Below are positions 46,483 through 62,486 of a stretch of DNA of 64,000 bases, piece after piece (positions within the stretch are counted from its first letter, which is position 1; the number at the start of each line of letters is the position of its first letter). This DNA comes from Adiantum capillus-veneris (taxonomy: Eukaryota; Streptophyta; Polypodiopsida; Polypodiales; Pteridaceae). The notes beneath the pieces were generated by a model. That model was not told the origin of the DNA. It saw only the letters and a program-made list of their open reading frames with translations, and made no database searches. Where the stretch lies: positions 970,997-1,034,996 of the forward strand of contig CM043964.1 of the NCBI GenBank assembly GCA_014529385.2. The letters run 5' to 3'. The position numbers were made by a program, and so were the translations under genes.

Positions 46483-49400
46483 GATCTATGGCAGCCACGA
46501 AGTCACTGGCAAAGAAGAAAAGAATGACAATCAAAGATGATCTGGATGAGGTGGAACCTTTTGTCATTCTAGAGGGAACACTAAAGCCCACCAGCACCTG
46601 GACACAAGAAGATCTGTTAGAGTCAAAAGACCTAAAGATCTACCAGGGAGTGTTCAAAGACAATGAAGGCAATGTAATAGAGCTACTAATGCTGCCAAGA
46701 GAGCTCAATGAATTTGTACGAAGCAAAATGGCCGGCTACTTGGAGAAAATTGACCTCCATAACTACTTCGAAGCAATACCAGCAGGGGTGGACATCAAAA
46801 GAGTATGGGAGTTTGTAACAAGCATCAAGGAGGATGGAGTGGCCAAGGTGACATATTTACAAGGCAGACCAGATACAGAGATCATAATCACGGAGCGGGT
46901 TGTAGCCCATGCACTCGACCTCTCCAATGAGGGGGACAGTGTAACAAAAAGAAGGGATGAAGTCAAGGTGTACAAGGAGAAAAAGGCGAACTACACTTTT
47001 GAAGACATTGCCAACCCAAAGGTGGCAATTATGAGCCAATTGTACAACCAGTACTTCCACATGTGCATTAAGAGGCCATAGAAGTACATGATGCCGCCAG
47101 GTGCAATTGCCACAACGTTTACTTGGGCAATGACAAAAGGCACCCCAAAGATAATTAACTATGCTGCATACATACATGACAGCTTAGTAAAGATGGGCAA
47201 CAAAAAGCCAACCTACATAGTGCCAGGAGAGCTGATCACCAAGATGGTTTATGGGGCACTACATGCTAAAGGAAGATGGCCTGACCCCCCATCTCAGATG
47301 ATTGACTAAGAGTAAAAGAAGACAAGGAAGATGAGCTGCAAAGGGCACCAAGGGTGGCTACGAGGTTGAAAAGACGGCTAGAGCCAGTTGAAGAGGAGCA
47401 ACCCGAGCAGAAGAAAGGAAAGAAAGAGTTTGCTCAAGTGCCGGCCAAAGAGACAAGGTCACAAAAAGCGGCAAGACTCAAGAGGCTGATGGAGAGTTTC
47501 CAAGCAGAAAGAGCCCTCAAGGGGGATTTAAACGAACTCTGGAAGCCATCTCTCGAGTCTATGTCCGGATCTTCCAGAAGAGTGCAAAGGGACCGCTTTG
47601 AAGATTATATCAAGAATTTCGAGATTCTTGATGCGGCAGCGGAAAACATCCCCCATGTACCTTTCACCGAGGAGGAAGTGGAGCAGATAAGGCAGACACT
47701 GCTAGATGAACAAGAAATCCAAGAAAGAGAAAAAAAAACAAAAGCGGACAGGGATTTAAAGGGAAAACTGGCAGCTTTACCAGATAGCCCTAAACCCAGC
47801 CCACAGCCATCTCCACCGCCATCACCACCTCCCAGCAACCCTCCACAAGAAGATAATGCAGCTGAGGACAAACAGGATGAAAGGCAAGCATAAGAGAAAG
47901 AGCAAAGATAAGAACCTGAGCCAAAAGAAGAGGCCAAGCCTGAATCTTAGCAAAAAGGATTAGATGAGGCCTATTATGCATTTTTGGACCTGCTAGCTGC
48001 AGGCTATACAAAGGAAGAAGCCGCCACAGTCGCATTTGACTTGGCGAGAACAGGGCATAAAGAACAGATGCAAGGCATCCGGCTAGTGGAACTAAAAGAA
48101 ATTGCTACTGACACGGTAGACCTGCACCCGCCCTCCAATGATTGGGACGTGGTGATGACAAAGCTAGCTGGATTGAGGGCACAATCGATGGCTTCAGAGG
48201 AAGAGATGATAACTCTCAAAGCCACCGAAGAAAAGACCAAAATGGAAAGGGATTCTCTACACGCACAAAGCCAAGGACAAAAAGAGAGAGAAGCTGACCT
48301 CCAGGCCAACTTGGCAATGGCTCTACAAAACTGCCAAGCAATGGAAGAAGCAAATGAGGCAGCAACAAAAAGAATACAAGCAGCTGAAGAAGAGTGTCTG
48401 CAGCTCAGCAAGTCATTGCGAGATGCTGAAAAAGAACGAGATAATCTGACACTACAGTTGGCAGAAGAAACAAAAGAAGTTGAGGCCATGAGGAATGCCA
48501 AGGAAAAAGCAGAGATAGAACAAGAAGCAAGCCTGGATAAAGTCCTTGAGCTCAAAGACCAATTAAAAGTCAAAGATCAAACCATCCAGAGGCTGTGAGC
48601 ATCACCTGCTAGAGTCAGAGCTACGAGCTTGACTCAAATCATTTCCAAGAGTCAAATATATGAAGAGCAAATGCAGGAACTTCAGAAGGAGCTGACTCTC
48701 AAGAAAAAGCAGAGGTTAATGATGGTTGAAGGTTCTATCGTAATGCAAACAAGAATGGAGGAGGGCCAAAAAGCCCTGCAAGAAGAAGTGGAAAGCATAA
48801 AGGAAAAGCTCGAGGAGGCGGAAAGAGTAAACGCTGAACTTAATGACCTCCTCGTGAATATGGGCGGAGAAGCTGAAGCAGAAAAGCAAACACTCCTCAG
48901 GAAAATTGAGGAGTTGAAAGGCCAGCAACAAGCAAAGGCAGAAAGCTCAGGGCTAGTCGCCAATGAGGGCATCGACCTCGAAAATGTGGCAGATCCTGTG
49001 GACACACCCATGCAAGAGGAAAGCATAGCAGGATCCTCTCAAGAGCCACAAGATCTAACACAAGAAGAGGAGGAAAAATTGCGTAAGGCAATAGAGGAAG
49101 AGCTAAGAGAAAGCACGAAGGAAGCCTTGGAATGGGAGCAGAGGGTCTTCAAATCTATGACAATTCAGAAGATCGACGCCAGCAATCTCAGGCGCGAGTG
49201 GCTTCAACCCTCTCTCCCATATCCATTGCTGAAATATGAGGCAGCAACAATCAAAAGGCGGATCAGACAAGAGCCAACGGTACCTCTCTACAATGCAGAC
49301 ACCTCGAAGCCAGAAGGAGTTAAGCTTATAGTAGATTCTCAGCCAAAGTGGAGGAAGGCTTGGCTTACCAAGTACCCACAATACCTAATCCACTTGGTAG

Positions 49401-49970
49401 AGGCACCTAAACATATCAGATACAACCTCAGCTTCTGTCCTCTACCAAGAATTAGGACGTGGAAGGCATAAGAAATTTTGCAAAGAAGCCAACCCACTTG
49501 GCTGAATTACCCAAAGCTGTCGGGCGTGAAGGCAGGTGAGAGAATAAGTGTCCAATACATGGTGAAAACCCTAACGGGCGCCATAAAGTTTTTCATTGTC
49601 TCACCTGACCTTACATGCACTATGATGAGGAAGATTTGCAAAAAAATCTTAGCAGTGTTCGAGACCTTCAAGCCAGGCCAGGTGACCAACAACATATTCT
49701 TCTTCCAGGATACATACAGATGTGCCTATGATCTGTCAGGTCAGCCTTCCAAGGAGGTGATACATGCACTGTATCAAAGAATCATGTTTCTACCCTCCTA
49801 TCACCTCCAGGCTTTTGAAGAAGCATTCTATACGGGGTTCTTCACCATGAATACAGATATCTTTGGCCCCACAATGCTGAACCTACATGCCAAGTACGAA
49901 TCACTGCTAAAGATGCGGGAAACGATAAGATGAAGCAGCTGATCAAGGCCATGTCGCGGACGACATGAAC

Positions 49971-49984
49971 AAGGAGGGGGGGGA
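49971..49984 (+). other. Polypurine tract of XORF element B
   Basis: aaggaggggggggga-type purine run directly before TGTTAGAAGC. It shows that XORF-B is the last ORF of an LTR element. Confidence 0.85.
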
Positions 49985-50900
49985 TGTTAGAAGCTGGACA
50001 CACCCCATGGAATCTAACTACTCGGAGGACTATTATTTTTGTAATTATTCATTCATTGAGGAAAACCCGATTTTTCACCTTGTAAATATTGGGACTTACA
50101 GAAGTTTCCAGATTGTATCCCAGTTTTGATAGTTAGATTGAGTAGATGGTTGATTTTGGAACTTTAGGGTTTGAGACATTGTAAGGTATATAGACCACTT
50201 TTTGACCTTAATGAAAGATCCTTTTGTCATTTTAAAACAAGTTTGAAGTCTGTGAGTGAGCGTACTGTGTACGAGAGAGAGAGTGTGAGCTTCATCTTGA
50301 TGCTACGTGTGCTACGGTGGTCGAATTCGAGTGCGGAGAAGTGCAGCGTGTTGCCCCCGACTAGAGCTACGAGCTGATTCCAACATTGCGCGCATACGGT
50401 CCGGCTTTGCGAGCTCCTTCTATGAGCTTCATCGGTTTTTTGGGTGAGCATACGTTGTCCGATTTTGCATTGCAGCATATCCACGCGTTCACATTGAGTA
50501 GAACTACACATTAGGCACTTTAGATTTCGGAAACAAAGACCTGCAAATTTCGGCCAGACATCCTACGTGTTTCTGCACCGGGTGTTTTGGGTCGTGATTT
50601 TGGTGCATAGACCTTAGGGAGAGCGGCCTATTGGTATTAGTAGGGTCTCCTTCAAGTTCTATGGTGTTTCGAGATTATTTGATGGGTGTTCGGCTCTAGA
50701 AAGCGTTGTAGGAAGTTTCCTCTTTTGCACTCTTGAAGGTTGTGACTTAGACAATTGGTAGAGACCTCTGTAGGAATTAGTTAGGAGTCGGTCGCGTGTA
50801 GGTTCACACCTTATGCTTGCTTCCACGCGCCTGCGGGTCGAGCTTTGTCCTTAGCTGACATTACATCTTAGGTGAGTTCTCGTTGTGCTGACGTCCGTCG
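49985..50900 (+). repeat. 3' LTR of XORF element B (right boundary uncertain)
   Basis: Starts TGTTAGAAGCTGGACACACC. A TATA-like TATATAG lies at 50187-50193, and AATGAAAG follows as in the LTR of element A. A splice-donor-like CTTAG|GTGAGT lies at about 50868, which may be the leader donor in the R/U5 part. No terminal CA or target duplication was found. Confidence 0.5.
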
Positions 50901-52059
<1,159 letters not shown>

Positions 52060-52070
52060 AAGCGTGCACG

Positions 52071-52073
<3 letters not shown>

Positions 52074-52118
<45 letters not shown>
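52074..52118. repeat. (GA)n microsatellite
   Basis: 45 bp of GA just after the TG run, forming a compound microsatellite. Confidence 0.95.
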
Positions 52119-52123
<5 letters not shown>

Positions 52124-52335
52124 GCTTTGAAAGGTTGGAAAGATGGAGAGGAAGGAAGACTAGGAAAGCAAGTTATGAAGAGAGAATATGGTGACAAGGG
52201 TCAAAAGAAGCAAAGGACTCTCTTATGAAATTGGGATATACAATGGACAAGACAAAATTTAATTCACGAACTTTAGAGCGGTCCAGGCAAGAGAAGCATA
52301 GTTATTCGCACGAAAGGCCAAAAGCTATGGCAAAC

Positions 52336-53211
52336 TCATACTCTCAAAGCATCTAGGTTTTGAATAGAGGAGTGAAAGATATCATAGACCCATTTGTGCC
52401 AATTTTGAACACACCCTCGACAGTTAGACGCTGATAAAATATCCCTCGCCTCTGGAATGCTCCCCATGTAGATCTCCTTGAAGCTCCTTGGCAAGGTTAG
52501 AAGACGATCCACCATAGACCCTAACACTTGAATTGACATAGCACGCCTATCAACCCTACTTCGGATCTATGCCTCTAGCTTGAGGGTCATGTTGATGATG
52601 CTCTCTTTATTGCAACAAAAAGAACAGTACAGTCGGCTTTCAACCTTCTTCACCTTTGGGGAGTCACAAGCTGAGCACTGGGAATGCAAGAGAGCCCTAT
52701 TGAAGTTCACAAAGTACAAAGTCCCCACCACCTACAAAGGATAAAAGCGTGAAGACCACTAAATACGTCTTTATCTAGTTGAGTACAAAGCATGCAAAGT
52801 CACCTCTCTATTGTAGCCAAGAATCTCACACTGTTTGTGAAACGCTGTTGTCAATTCTTGTTTTAAGCGTTGTCCTCGCACGGGAACCAAATTTAAAGAT
52901 AATGTGCGCACCTTGCCAACAAAGAGACCAATATTTCTAGCCACAAACATGACAATGTCCTCCCTAGCCATCTAGGCCATGACTTGATCATAGTCATGCT
53001 TTCGGGAGTTGACAAAGCTCACCTTTATACGACAAAAGGTTTTTCAGCTTTGTAGGGAAGAAATCATGAAGGTAATGTTTTTTATATGCACAACTGCTTT
53101 GTCTTTTGGGGTCAGGCCATCAGCAACAACAAATCTCCGAATGTGGTGCCAATCCTCTCATGGAAATTATGACTTTGTAAAACAAAGAACGCTAGTGTGG
53201 TCAAAGGCGGA
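52336..53211 (-). pseudogene. RPA-like zinc-finger gene, 3' part
   Basis: Minus-strand coding pieces read RFVVADGLTPKDKAVVHIKN, then MAREDIVMFVARNIGLFVGK ... HKQCEILGYNRE. A 72 bp intron (52803-52732, GTGACT...TTTGTAG) joins in phase 0 to VVGTLYFVNFNRALLHSQ, CSACDSPKVKKVESRLYCSF and C, and on to MTLKLEA and VDRRAMSIQVLGSM. The C-x2-C-x13-C-x2-C zinc ribbon and the following segment resemble the C-terminal domain of RPA70-type ssDNA-binding proteins. An in-frame TAG precedes IRSRVDRR, so it is probably a pseudogene. The upstream part lies at 60812-61700. Confidence 0.45.
52732..52803 (-). other. Predicted 72 bp intron in RPA-like gene
   Basis: GAGAG|GTGACT donor and CCTTTGTAG|GTGG acceptor, phase 0. 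Splicing joins two frames into one continuous zinc-finger-containing protein. Confidence 0.5.
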
Positions 53212-53375
53212 TGTCAGGACACGGGTCCTACGGGCAGGGCCCTACCCTAAAGGGGGGTCACGGACCCCGGCCACGGGCCAGCTAGCAGTGTGGACAGGGG
53301 ATCCTAGGGCTAAGAGCTTATAAGTATGGGCGGTTGGGTGGAGGATCCAGGTCTCTAGCTCCTAGGGTTCTCATA
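53212..53375 (+). repeat. 5' LTR of the 53212-60806 element
   Basis: Starts TGTCAGGACACGGGTCC and ends GGTTCTCATA. GC-rich, with CTTATAAGTATGG as the likely TATA region near its end. Confidence 0.9.
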
Positions 53376-53376
53376 T

Positions 53377-53390
53377 TGGTATCAGAGCTC
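53377..53390 (+). other. Primer binding site (tRNA-iMet)
   Basis: tggtatcagagctc one base after the LTR end. Confidence 0.85.
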
Positions 53391-53441
53391 AGGGGGAGGG
53401 AGGAGTCATGGAGGTGGGGGAGGATTGCATGAGGCATGCAT

Positions 53442-57619
<4,178 letters not shown>

Positions 57620-58036
57620 CATGATGATCATTTCTATCGCTTTCACTCCGTACGATCTATTAGAATTAACGTATGGATTAGCCATATAAATACACTTTCA
57701 ACAACGTATAGTGTTTCTCTTCGGCCCTGAAAGGCTCAATGAAATATTTCTATCACCGAATCCCATCATACTACCTCTCATAGACTATAATTTTTCTTTT
57801 GATGTAAGCGTAGTTATCTTGCTATGAACCAAGAGGATTTGTACACACAACTAATCCCAATCACTAGACAAAATATATATATTATGGTAAGCACAAAACT
57901 ACAATTCCAAAGAACAATTCGTAGCCTATTTGGTCAGCCAAGATTGAATGCCATTAACTCATCCATTAACCCTTTCATATTACCCATGATACGATATGAC
58001 CATAGCCTTGATGTTTTCATCTTCGTATTGTTTTGA
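57620..58036 (+). CDS. Two tandem ORF modules (B2, A2), homologous to 30456-30956
   Basis: Module B2 (57620-57826) is readable with one frame change: FHSVRSIRINVWIS, then RIVFLFGPERLNEI and NPIILPLIDYNFSFD. Module A2 (57824-58036) is an intact 70-codon ORF with VSTKLQFQ, RLNAINSSINPFIL and VFIFVLF. They match B1 and A1, but in reversed order (B-A here, A-B there). The two loci differ mostly at synonymous positions, e.g. over the NPxILPLIDY stretch. Function unknown. Confidence 0.5.
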
Positions 58037-60628
58037 CATTCTCTTTTGCGTTCTTTCTTTGTGTGTGTGAATGCAAGAGAGAAAGAGTGAGTCTTCTTTG
58101 ATTGCACTTCTTTCCAAACCCTAGTCTTCATGGCATCTATGGTTTAACTCCTTCATATAGTTTTTGTTGAGTTCTCTCACAAACTCTCACAGCCATAAGC
58201 CGGGTGCTTTCCTGGCAAGACCGCAAATTTCTCGACAACGTGGCTAATATGCTACTCAAATTAGTCTTCATCGGTTCATCCATTGAGCACTAATTTGCAC
58301 AAGGGCTATGAGCCACACAGGCTAAGAGCCATTGTCAGGCCAAGGGTAAGACCCAACTATTGGCATTCTTTGGGTGATTGTTTTCAAGAGTGAACAGATC
58401 TACCCAGGGAAGTATACATCGAGGTTAATGGACAAGCAACGGTCTTCTCATTCACGATGTATACAGTGTCATTTTTTCACTACATGTTTTTAGTGCGACA
58501 CTCAAGTTGAGTTTTTGATAAATCTTCAACTCACAGCAGCTGATCTCTACAAGGAGGTATAGATGCAGCAATCAGTTGAGACAGCATGGCTCTCCACAAG
58601 AGCTAGGCAGCTCACTTGTGTGGATTTCTTGCTCTTTCTATAGCACTACGCAGTGTCTATGGACATATTGTTTGGGGTACGACCCAGAGGGTGACTACTA
58701 AATCACCCCATAGGCATTGAGGATCAGAGTTTGATCTCTCCCAGTTAAAATTTCAAGGAAAGCATTCCGCAATCTACCACACTGTAGCGGACGCATTCAA
58801 ATTTTCGAGTTGATTCCAATCAGTATGTACACGGTTAACTATGTTGGTTACCGTTGCCTGCTGGTTGAGCAATTTCTACAGAGGGTCTTACCAAGGGGTT
58901 TGACTACGTAGATGTTAACCAAAGGGGTTGGATTGGGCAGGCAACACCCACGGTTTCCAGTGCAAGTCGTATAAATACGCTTGAATGTTTCAAAGACATG
59001 TCAAGGGCATGTTGGAAAAGGGTATTTTGGACCGTAGCGTCCAAAATACATTCTGTTGTTACAAACCTAGTGTAGGGTTCGATTTGGCACATGTTGTCAC
59101 ATGGGATACAACATGGTCTAGGAACTCAAGGAGTTCAGTTTAGCCAGTGTGGAGCATAATAATGAGGGTCCCTCTCACTCTTGTCGCAGAGTGTTTGTAG
59201 TAACCTCCACACACAAGTACCAGCTCGTACTTGATGGATGTCTCTTTTCTCCTTGTTTGAGACATATTCCACACGTGGCGAATATGAGTCTCTGGGACTG
59301 ACACTGGCGCCAACTATCTAACAATGTGTCACGAAGAAGTCCGTAGGTGTTGGTCACATCCATGGATTTGACCATTTTGAGCACACAGTATCAGGAGCAA
59401 TTTCAGTGGCAAGAAATTGTCGGGTACTACGTACAAACTTGTTACGATTACAAGTGCTATGAAACCACCTTAACGGAGGGTTGTTTCTACATATAGCTAA
59501 GTATGCTATGTCCATGAGAATGTCTCATGGTTGGTACCTAGAGGTGACCGGGTTGTCACATTCTGTTATGGTCCAAATTCTCGTCATGGAATTGCGGTTC
59601 GGATATGTTTGTGTTAAATGCATGCACACTAGGTGTTATGGGCCCTAGTGTTTAACACCAATTTATTCGGAGCGGCATGCAACTTCATGGACATTATTGT
59701 TTCTGCAATTTTTTGCACTGCCAGTGCAATCCCTCTTGCAGACTTCATATGAGTTTACACCCTGTCATACAACGCGATGGCTGAGTATGGGTGTTTGTGA
59801 TTGGCTGCTTGAAACTCCAATCTGCTTTCAACCTAGTTGGTTGTCTCCATTCCATATCGAGTATATGGCTGGATACTCAATGATTGAGTCATAGTTTGTC
59901 GGCAGTCGTGGGCGACTTTATGTAAGTGGTTGGGGGAAAGCACCTCACTCTTACTGCTGCTATTCATCCCGCGTAGGATGGGCCGTTTACAAGCATTCTA
60001 TTTAGTACTAAAGGATATGCAAAGTGCATACGTTAAATCACGCTAAAGGATATGCTAAGTGCATACGTTAGCAAGAAGTGGAACAACTGGATCGGTTACC
60101 TTTCTAGTTTGGAGTTTGCTTCATATGATGCAAGGCATGTTACGGCTAGTTTTAGTCTCTGCCTGTTATTCTCAAGTTATCAACCTTAATCATCAGTTTT
60201 GATGCGGTTGGCTAATGGCAAAAAACAATAGCAAGTCAAGGACTTGGTTGCTGCTGATGAGTATGTCAGCATAGTACTTTCATGGAAAGATGATCCGAGG
60301 TTATATTGCACATTCAAGTACCTCCAGAAAGTCTGAAACTTGGGTATACATTTAGACACCTCTTCGTTATGATAACTTGTTTAACATACTCAAGTGAGTT
60401 TTAAATGGAGTCTTCTCATATTGTTGGTTACGGGTCGGTTAACCAAGACGGTTGTACAGGCACAACAATGTGGAAAATCAAGATTTTATTCTTGATTTCA
60501 TTGAACCTCCCAATAAACCGGGTTTTGATTCAACAAACCGTTGGATCCCTGAGGGATGCCACGGTGGAAAGCATTAGTGTTCTTATGCAGATACCACCAC
60601 TTGTGTTTTCGAGGACGAAAACTCTTCC
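58037..60628. other. Interior of the LARD-like element, right half
   Basis: No RT or integrase is readable. A 33-35 bp tandem duplication lies at about 60007-60070 (taaaggatatgc...gtgcatacgtta). The last 100 bp give STNRWIPEG ... CVFEDENSSKGG with one stop, the likely remnant of the pol C-terminus. Confidence 0.5.
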
Positions 60629-60642
60629 AAAGGGGGGAGTAA
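60629..60642 (+). other. Polypurine tract
   Basis: aaaggggggagtaa directly before the 3' LTR TGTCAGG. Its tail gggagtaa also stands between the two LTR copies of the mini element at 29680-29689. Confidence 0.85.
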
Positions 60643-60806
60643 TGTCAGGACACGGGTCCTACGGGCAGGGCCCTACCCTAAAGGGGGGTCACGGACCTTG
60701 GCCACGGGCCAGCTAGCAGTGTGGACAGGGGATCCTAGGGCTAAGAGCCTATAAGTATGGGCGGTTGGGTGGAGGATCCAGGTCTCTAGCTCCTAGGGTT
60801 CTCATA
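60643..60806 (+). repeat. 3' LTR of the 53212-60806 element
   Basis: 164 bp, with three C/T differences from the 5' LTR, followed by gcgga. Confidence 0.9.
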
Positions 60807-60811
60807 GCGGA

Positions 60812-61700
60812 CATGGGCTAGTAGTCTCAAAAACTGTAGTATCAGCAAGAAATGTGTGTATCGTCGTCTCAAGGCAGAAAGCTAAAGACACAGGGAATGG
60901 ATCACTAGCTCAAATGGTTGTTGATGCATCGACATGCAAGGAAAATAAAGCTGATCCAGCATCACTATGGTTTTTAGCCCTCACAAGTGGACAATCAATC
61001 CTAACAAAAACAAGCCAATACTGAGTTCCTTGGTGTAGGTCTCAATGAAGGGATCTTCAATGACAACCATGATCGTGTTGATGCAAACGGTATCGACGAT
61101 GTTGAATTTGAAGTAATGTGCATTTTTCTTTTGCTCGGGGGAGATAGAACGGAATGTACCGTAATAGCTCAATATTTTCCCCTCTATGGATAAAGGTTTG
61201 CTACCCTCATCTATATCACCAATCACAAACAGTGGCAAGGCTTCCTTGACTATCAGGCTTTTCCCTTTGTCCTGCAGCCTGCCACCATCAAAGACATTGT
61301 GAGCATCTGAAGATTCTCCAACTTGAGGGAATGAGACTCCAGCTATGCTTAATTCACAAGCTGGACAAGCAAGCTACTTCTGCTGAGACGAAGATGGTGC
61401 TTGTTCGCACTCCTCTTTTAGTGGCAAGTCTACTTTGGCTACAAAAGAAACAAATCACCATCTTAATGTCATGTGGCGGTCAAGAGTGGACTGCATCAGA
61501 GGACATCATAGACACGTCAAGACTAGTTTGAAAAGAGTAAATGCATGCGTTAGCCATACCTATGCTTCTAGCAAGATGGCTACTAGGGCTTTCCTGAGAC
61601 AGAGCACCCCTACACTTCTTCCCAGCTGCACTTTTCTCGTAATCCGGATTTGGGAGCGACTCAGCAAAGCTCGCCAGTGCCGGGTACAACAAATGCTTAT
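60812..61700 (-). pseudogene. RPA-like OB-fold gene, 5' part
   Basis: Minus-strand exon ending SSHLARSI is joined across a 121 bp intron (61559-61439, GTATGG...TTTTGTAG) in phase 1 to KVDLPLKEECEQAPSSSQQK, a TAG, LACPACELSIAGVSFPQ, then KPLSIEGKILSYYGTFRSIS and HYFKFNIVD. The last segment has an OB-fold look (L-x-I-x-G-K-I ... FxFxIVD), fitting RPA-type DNA-binding domains. It continues with frame changes to the insertion point (TVFETTSPCPP), and onward at 53206. It could be a host gene or a Helitron-carried RPA. Confidence 0.4.
61439..61559 (-). other. Predicted 121 bp intron in RPA-like gene
   Basis: Donor CATAG|GTATGG and acceptor TTCTTTTGTAG|CC, phase 1. Splicing keeps one continuous frame between two otherwise separate coding pieces. 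Confidence 0.5.
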
Positions 61701-62474
61701 TTGCAAGGCATGGAGGAATTTCAATAAATCTATGTAGCTCTACATCATCATAGGAAAATGAAGCAACAACTTAAGCAAAACATTGGCTATTTGAGCAAAG
61801 AAAAATATGCATAAGAACGACCAATAGGCAGCAAACTCGCCAAAGTCAAGGAAAACCAAGCCATAGAAACGAAGTTCTTGAAAGTACGGAGCATGACTTG
61901 CAGCAACACACAAATTACAAGATCAAGACCCAACTTAATCAACCTAATTTGTGATGCTAAATATCACAAATCAATTGCTCGTAGAGTGATAAGAGTGGTT
62001 ACTAGCAAGAAGTACATACATCTCTCAAATCTAGAATAATGAAAGTGTAATACTACTTCATGACAAGATGAAATGTAGAGAAGAAGTAGACTAATGAGAA
62101 AATAAGAATTAGATTAATCAAGAAGAGCTTACTCTAATTACAATGGTTAGCACTAGCCTCTTAAGCATAGACATTAAGCTCAAGGCTAGGACAAAGAGTG
62201 AACACTCTAGAGAGAGGAAACTCTCAAAAGTGGATCCTCAAGAGTGGATACTCAAGAATGAATCCTCTTTGCCTAAAGGCTTCCTTTTAAGGGCTTTCAC
62301 CACAATCCCTTCTACTATGGGTCTAAGCTTGTGCCCTCAAACTACCATCTACAAATTTGGAACTCCAAGTGAACCCAAGAATTATACAAAGTGTGTTGGA
62401 AATATTATGCACAACCACAACATATCTCCTACTTGATTCATATTTGATGTAGCCTGTGTTATCCGCTGCTAACA
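61701..62474 (-). repeat. 3' LTR of a further minus-strand element (outer edge uncertain)
   Basis: On the minus strand it starts TGTTAGCAGCGGATAACACAGG after a PPT, and shares the TGTTAnnAGC start of the XORF elements. Its interior lies at 62487 and beyond. The other end was not found. Confidence 0.5.
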
Positions 62475-62486
62475 TTCCCCCCTTCC
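62475..62486 (-). other. Polypurine tract
   Basis: The minus strand reads GGAAGGGGGGAA immediately before TGTTAGCAGC. Confidence 0.75.

Larger units (their letters stand above)
44632..49933 (+). pseudogene. XORF copy B: large spliced extra ORF of an LTR element
   Basis: Exon 1 ATGAGAG (44632-44638), GTAGGC donor, acceptor CAACAG ending at 46482, then GA-TCT-ATG-GCA gives MRGSMAA in frame. Exon 2 spans about 1,150 codons. The N-terminal domain includes FEAIPAGVDIKRVWEFV, LYNQYFHMCIKRP and GALHAKGRW. A long Glu/Lys/Gln coiled coil runs from about 47.35 to 49.1 kb. The C-terminal domain includes SLPYPLLK, PKWRKAWL, LPRIRTWKA, PTWLNY and VKTLTGA. Stops at 47081, 47893, about 47916 and 47950, 48598 and 49471, plus a frameshift near 47305, inactivate it. 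The ORF ends 37 bp before the PPT. Function unknown. Confidence 0.75.

Noticed and set aside
48004-48573. 189-codon Ser-rich minus-strand frame
   Set aside because: Antisense shadow of the Glu/Lys coiled coil of XORF-B.
20566-50000. One giant element made of XORF-A, copia2 and XORF-B
   Set aside because: XORF-A and XORF-B are on opposite strands and each has its own PPT and 3' LTR, so they are separate insertions.
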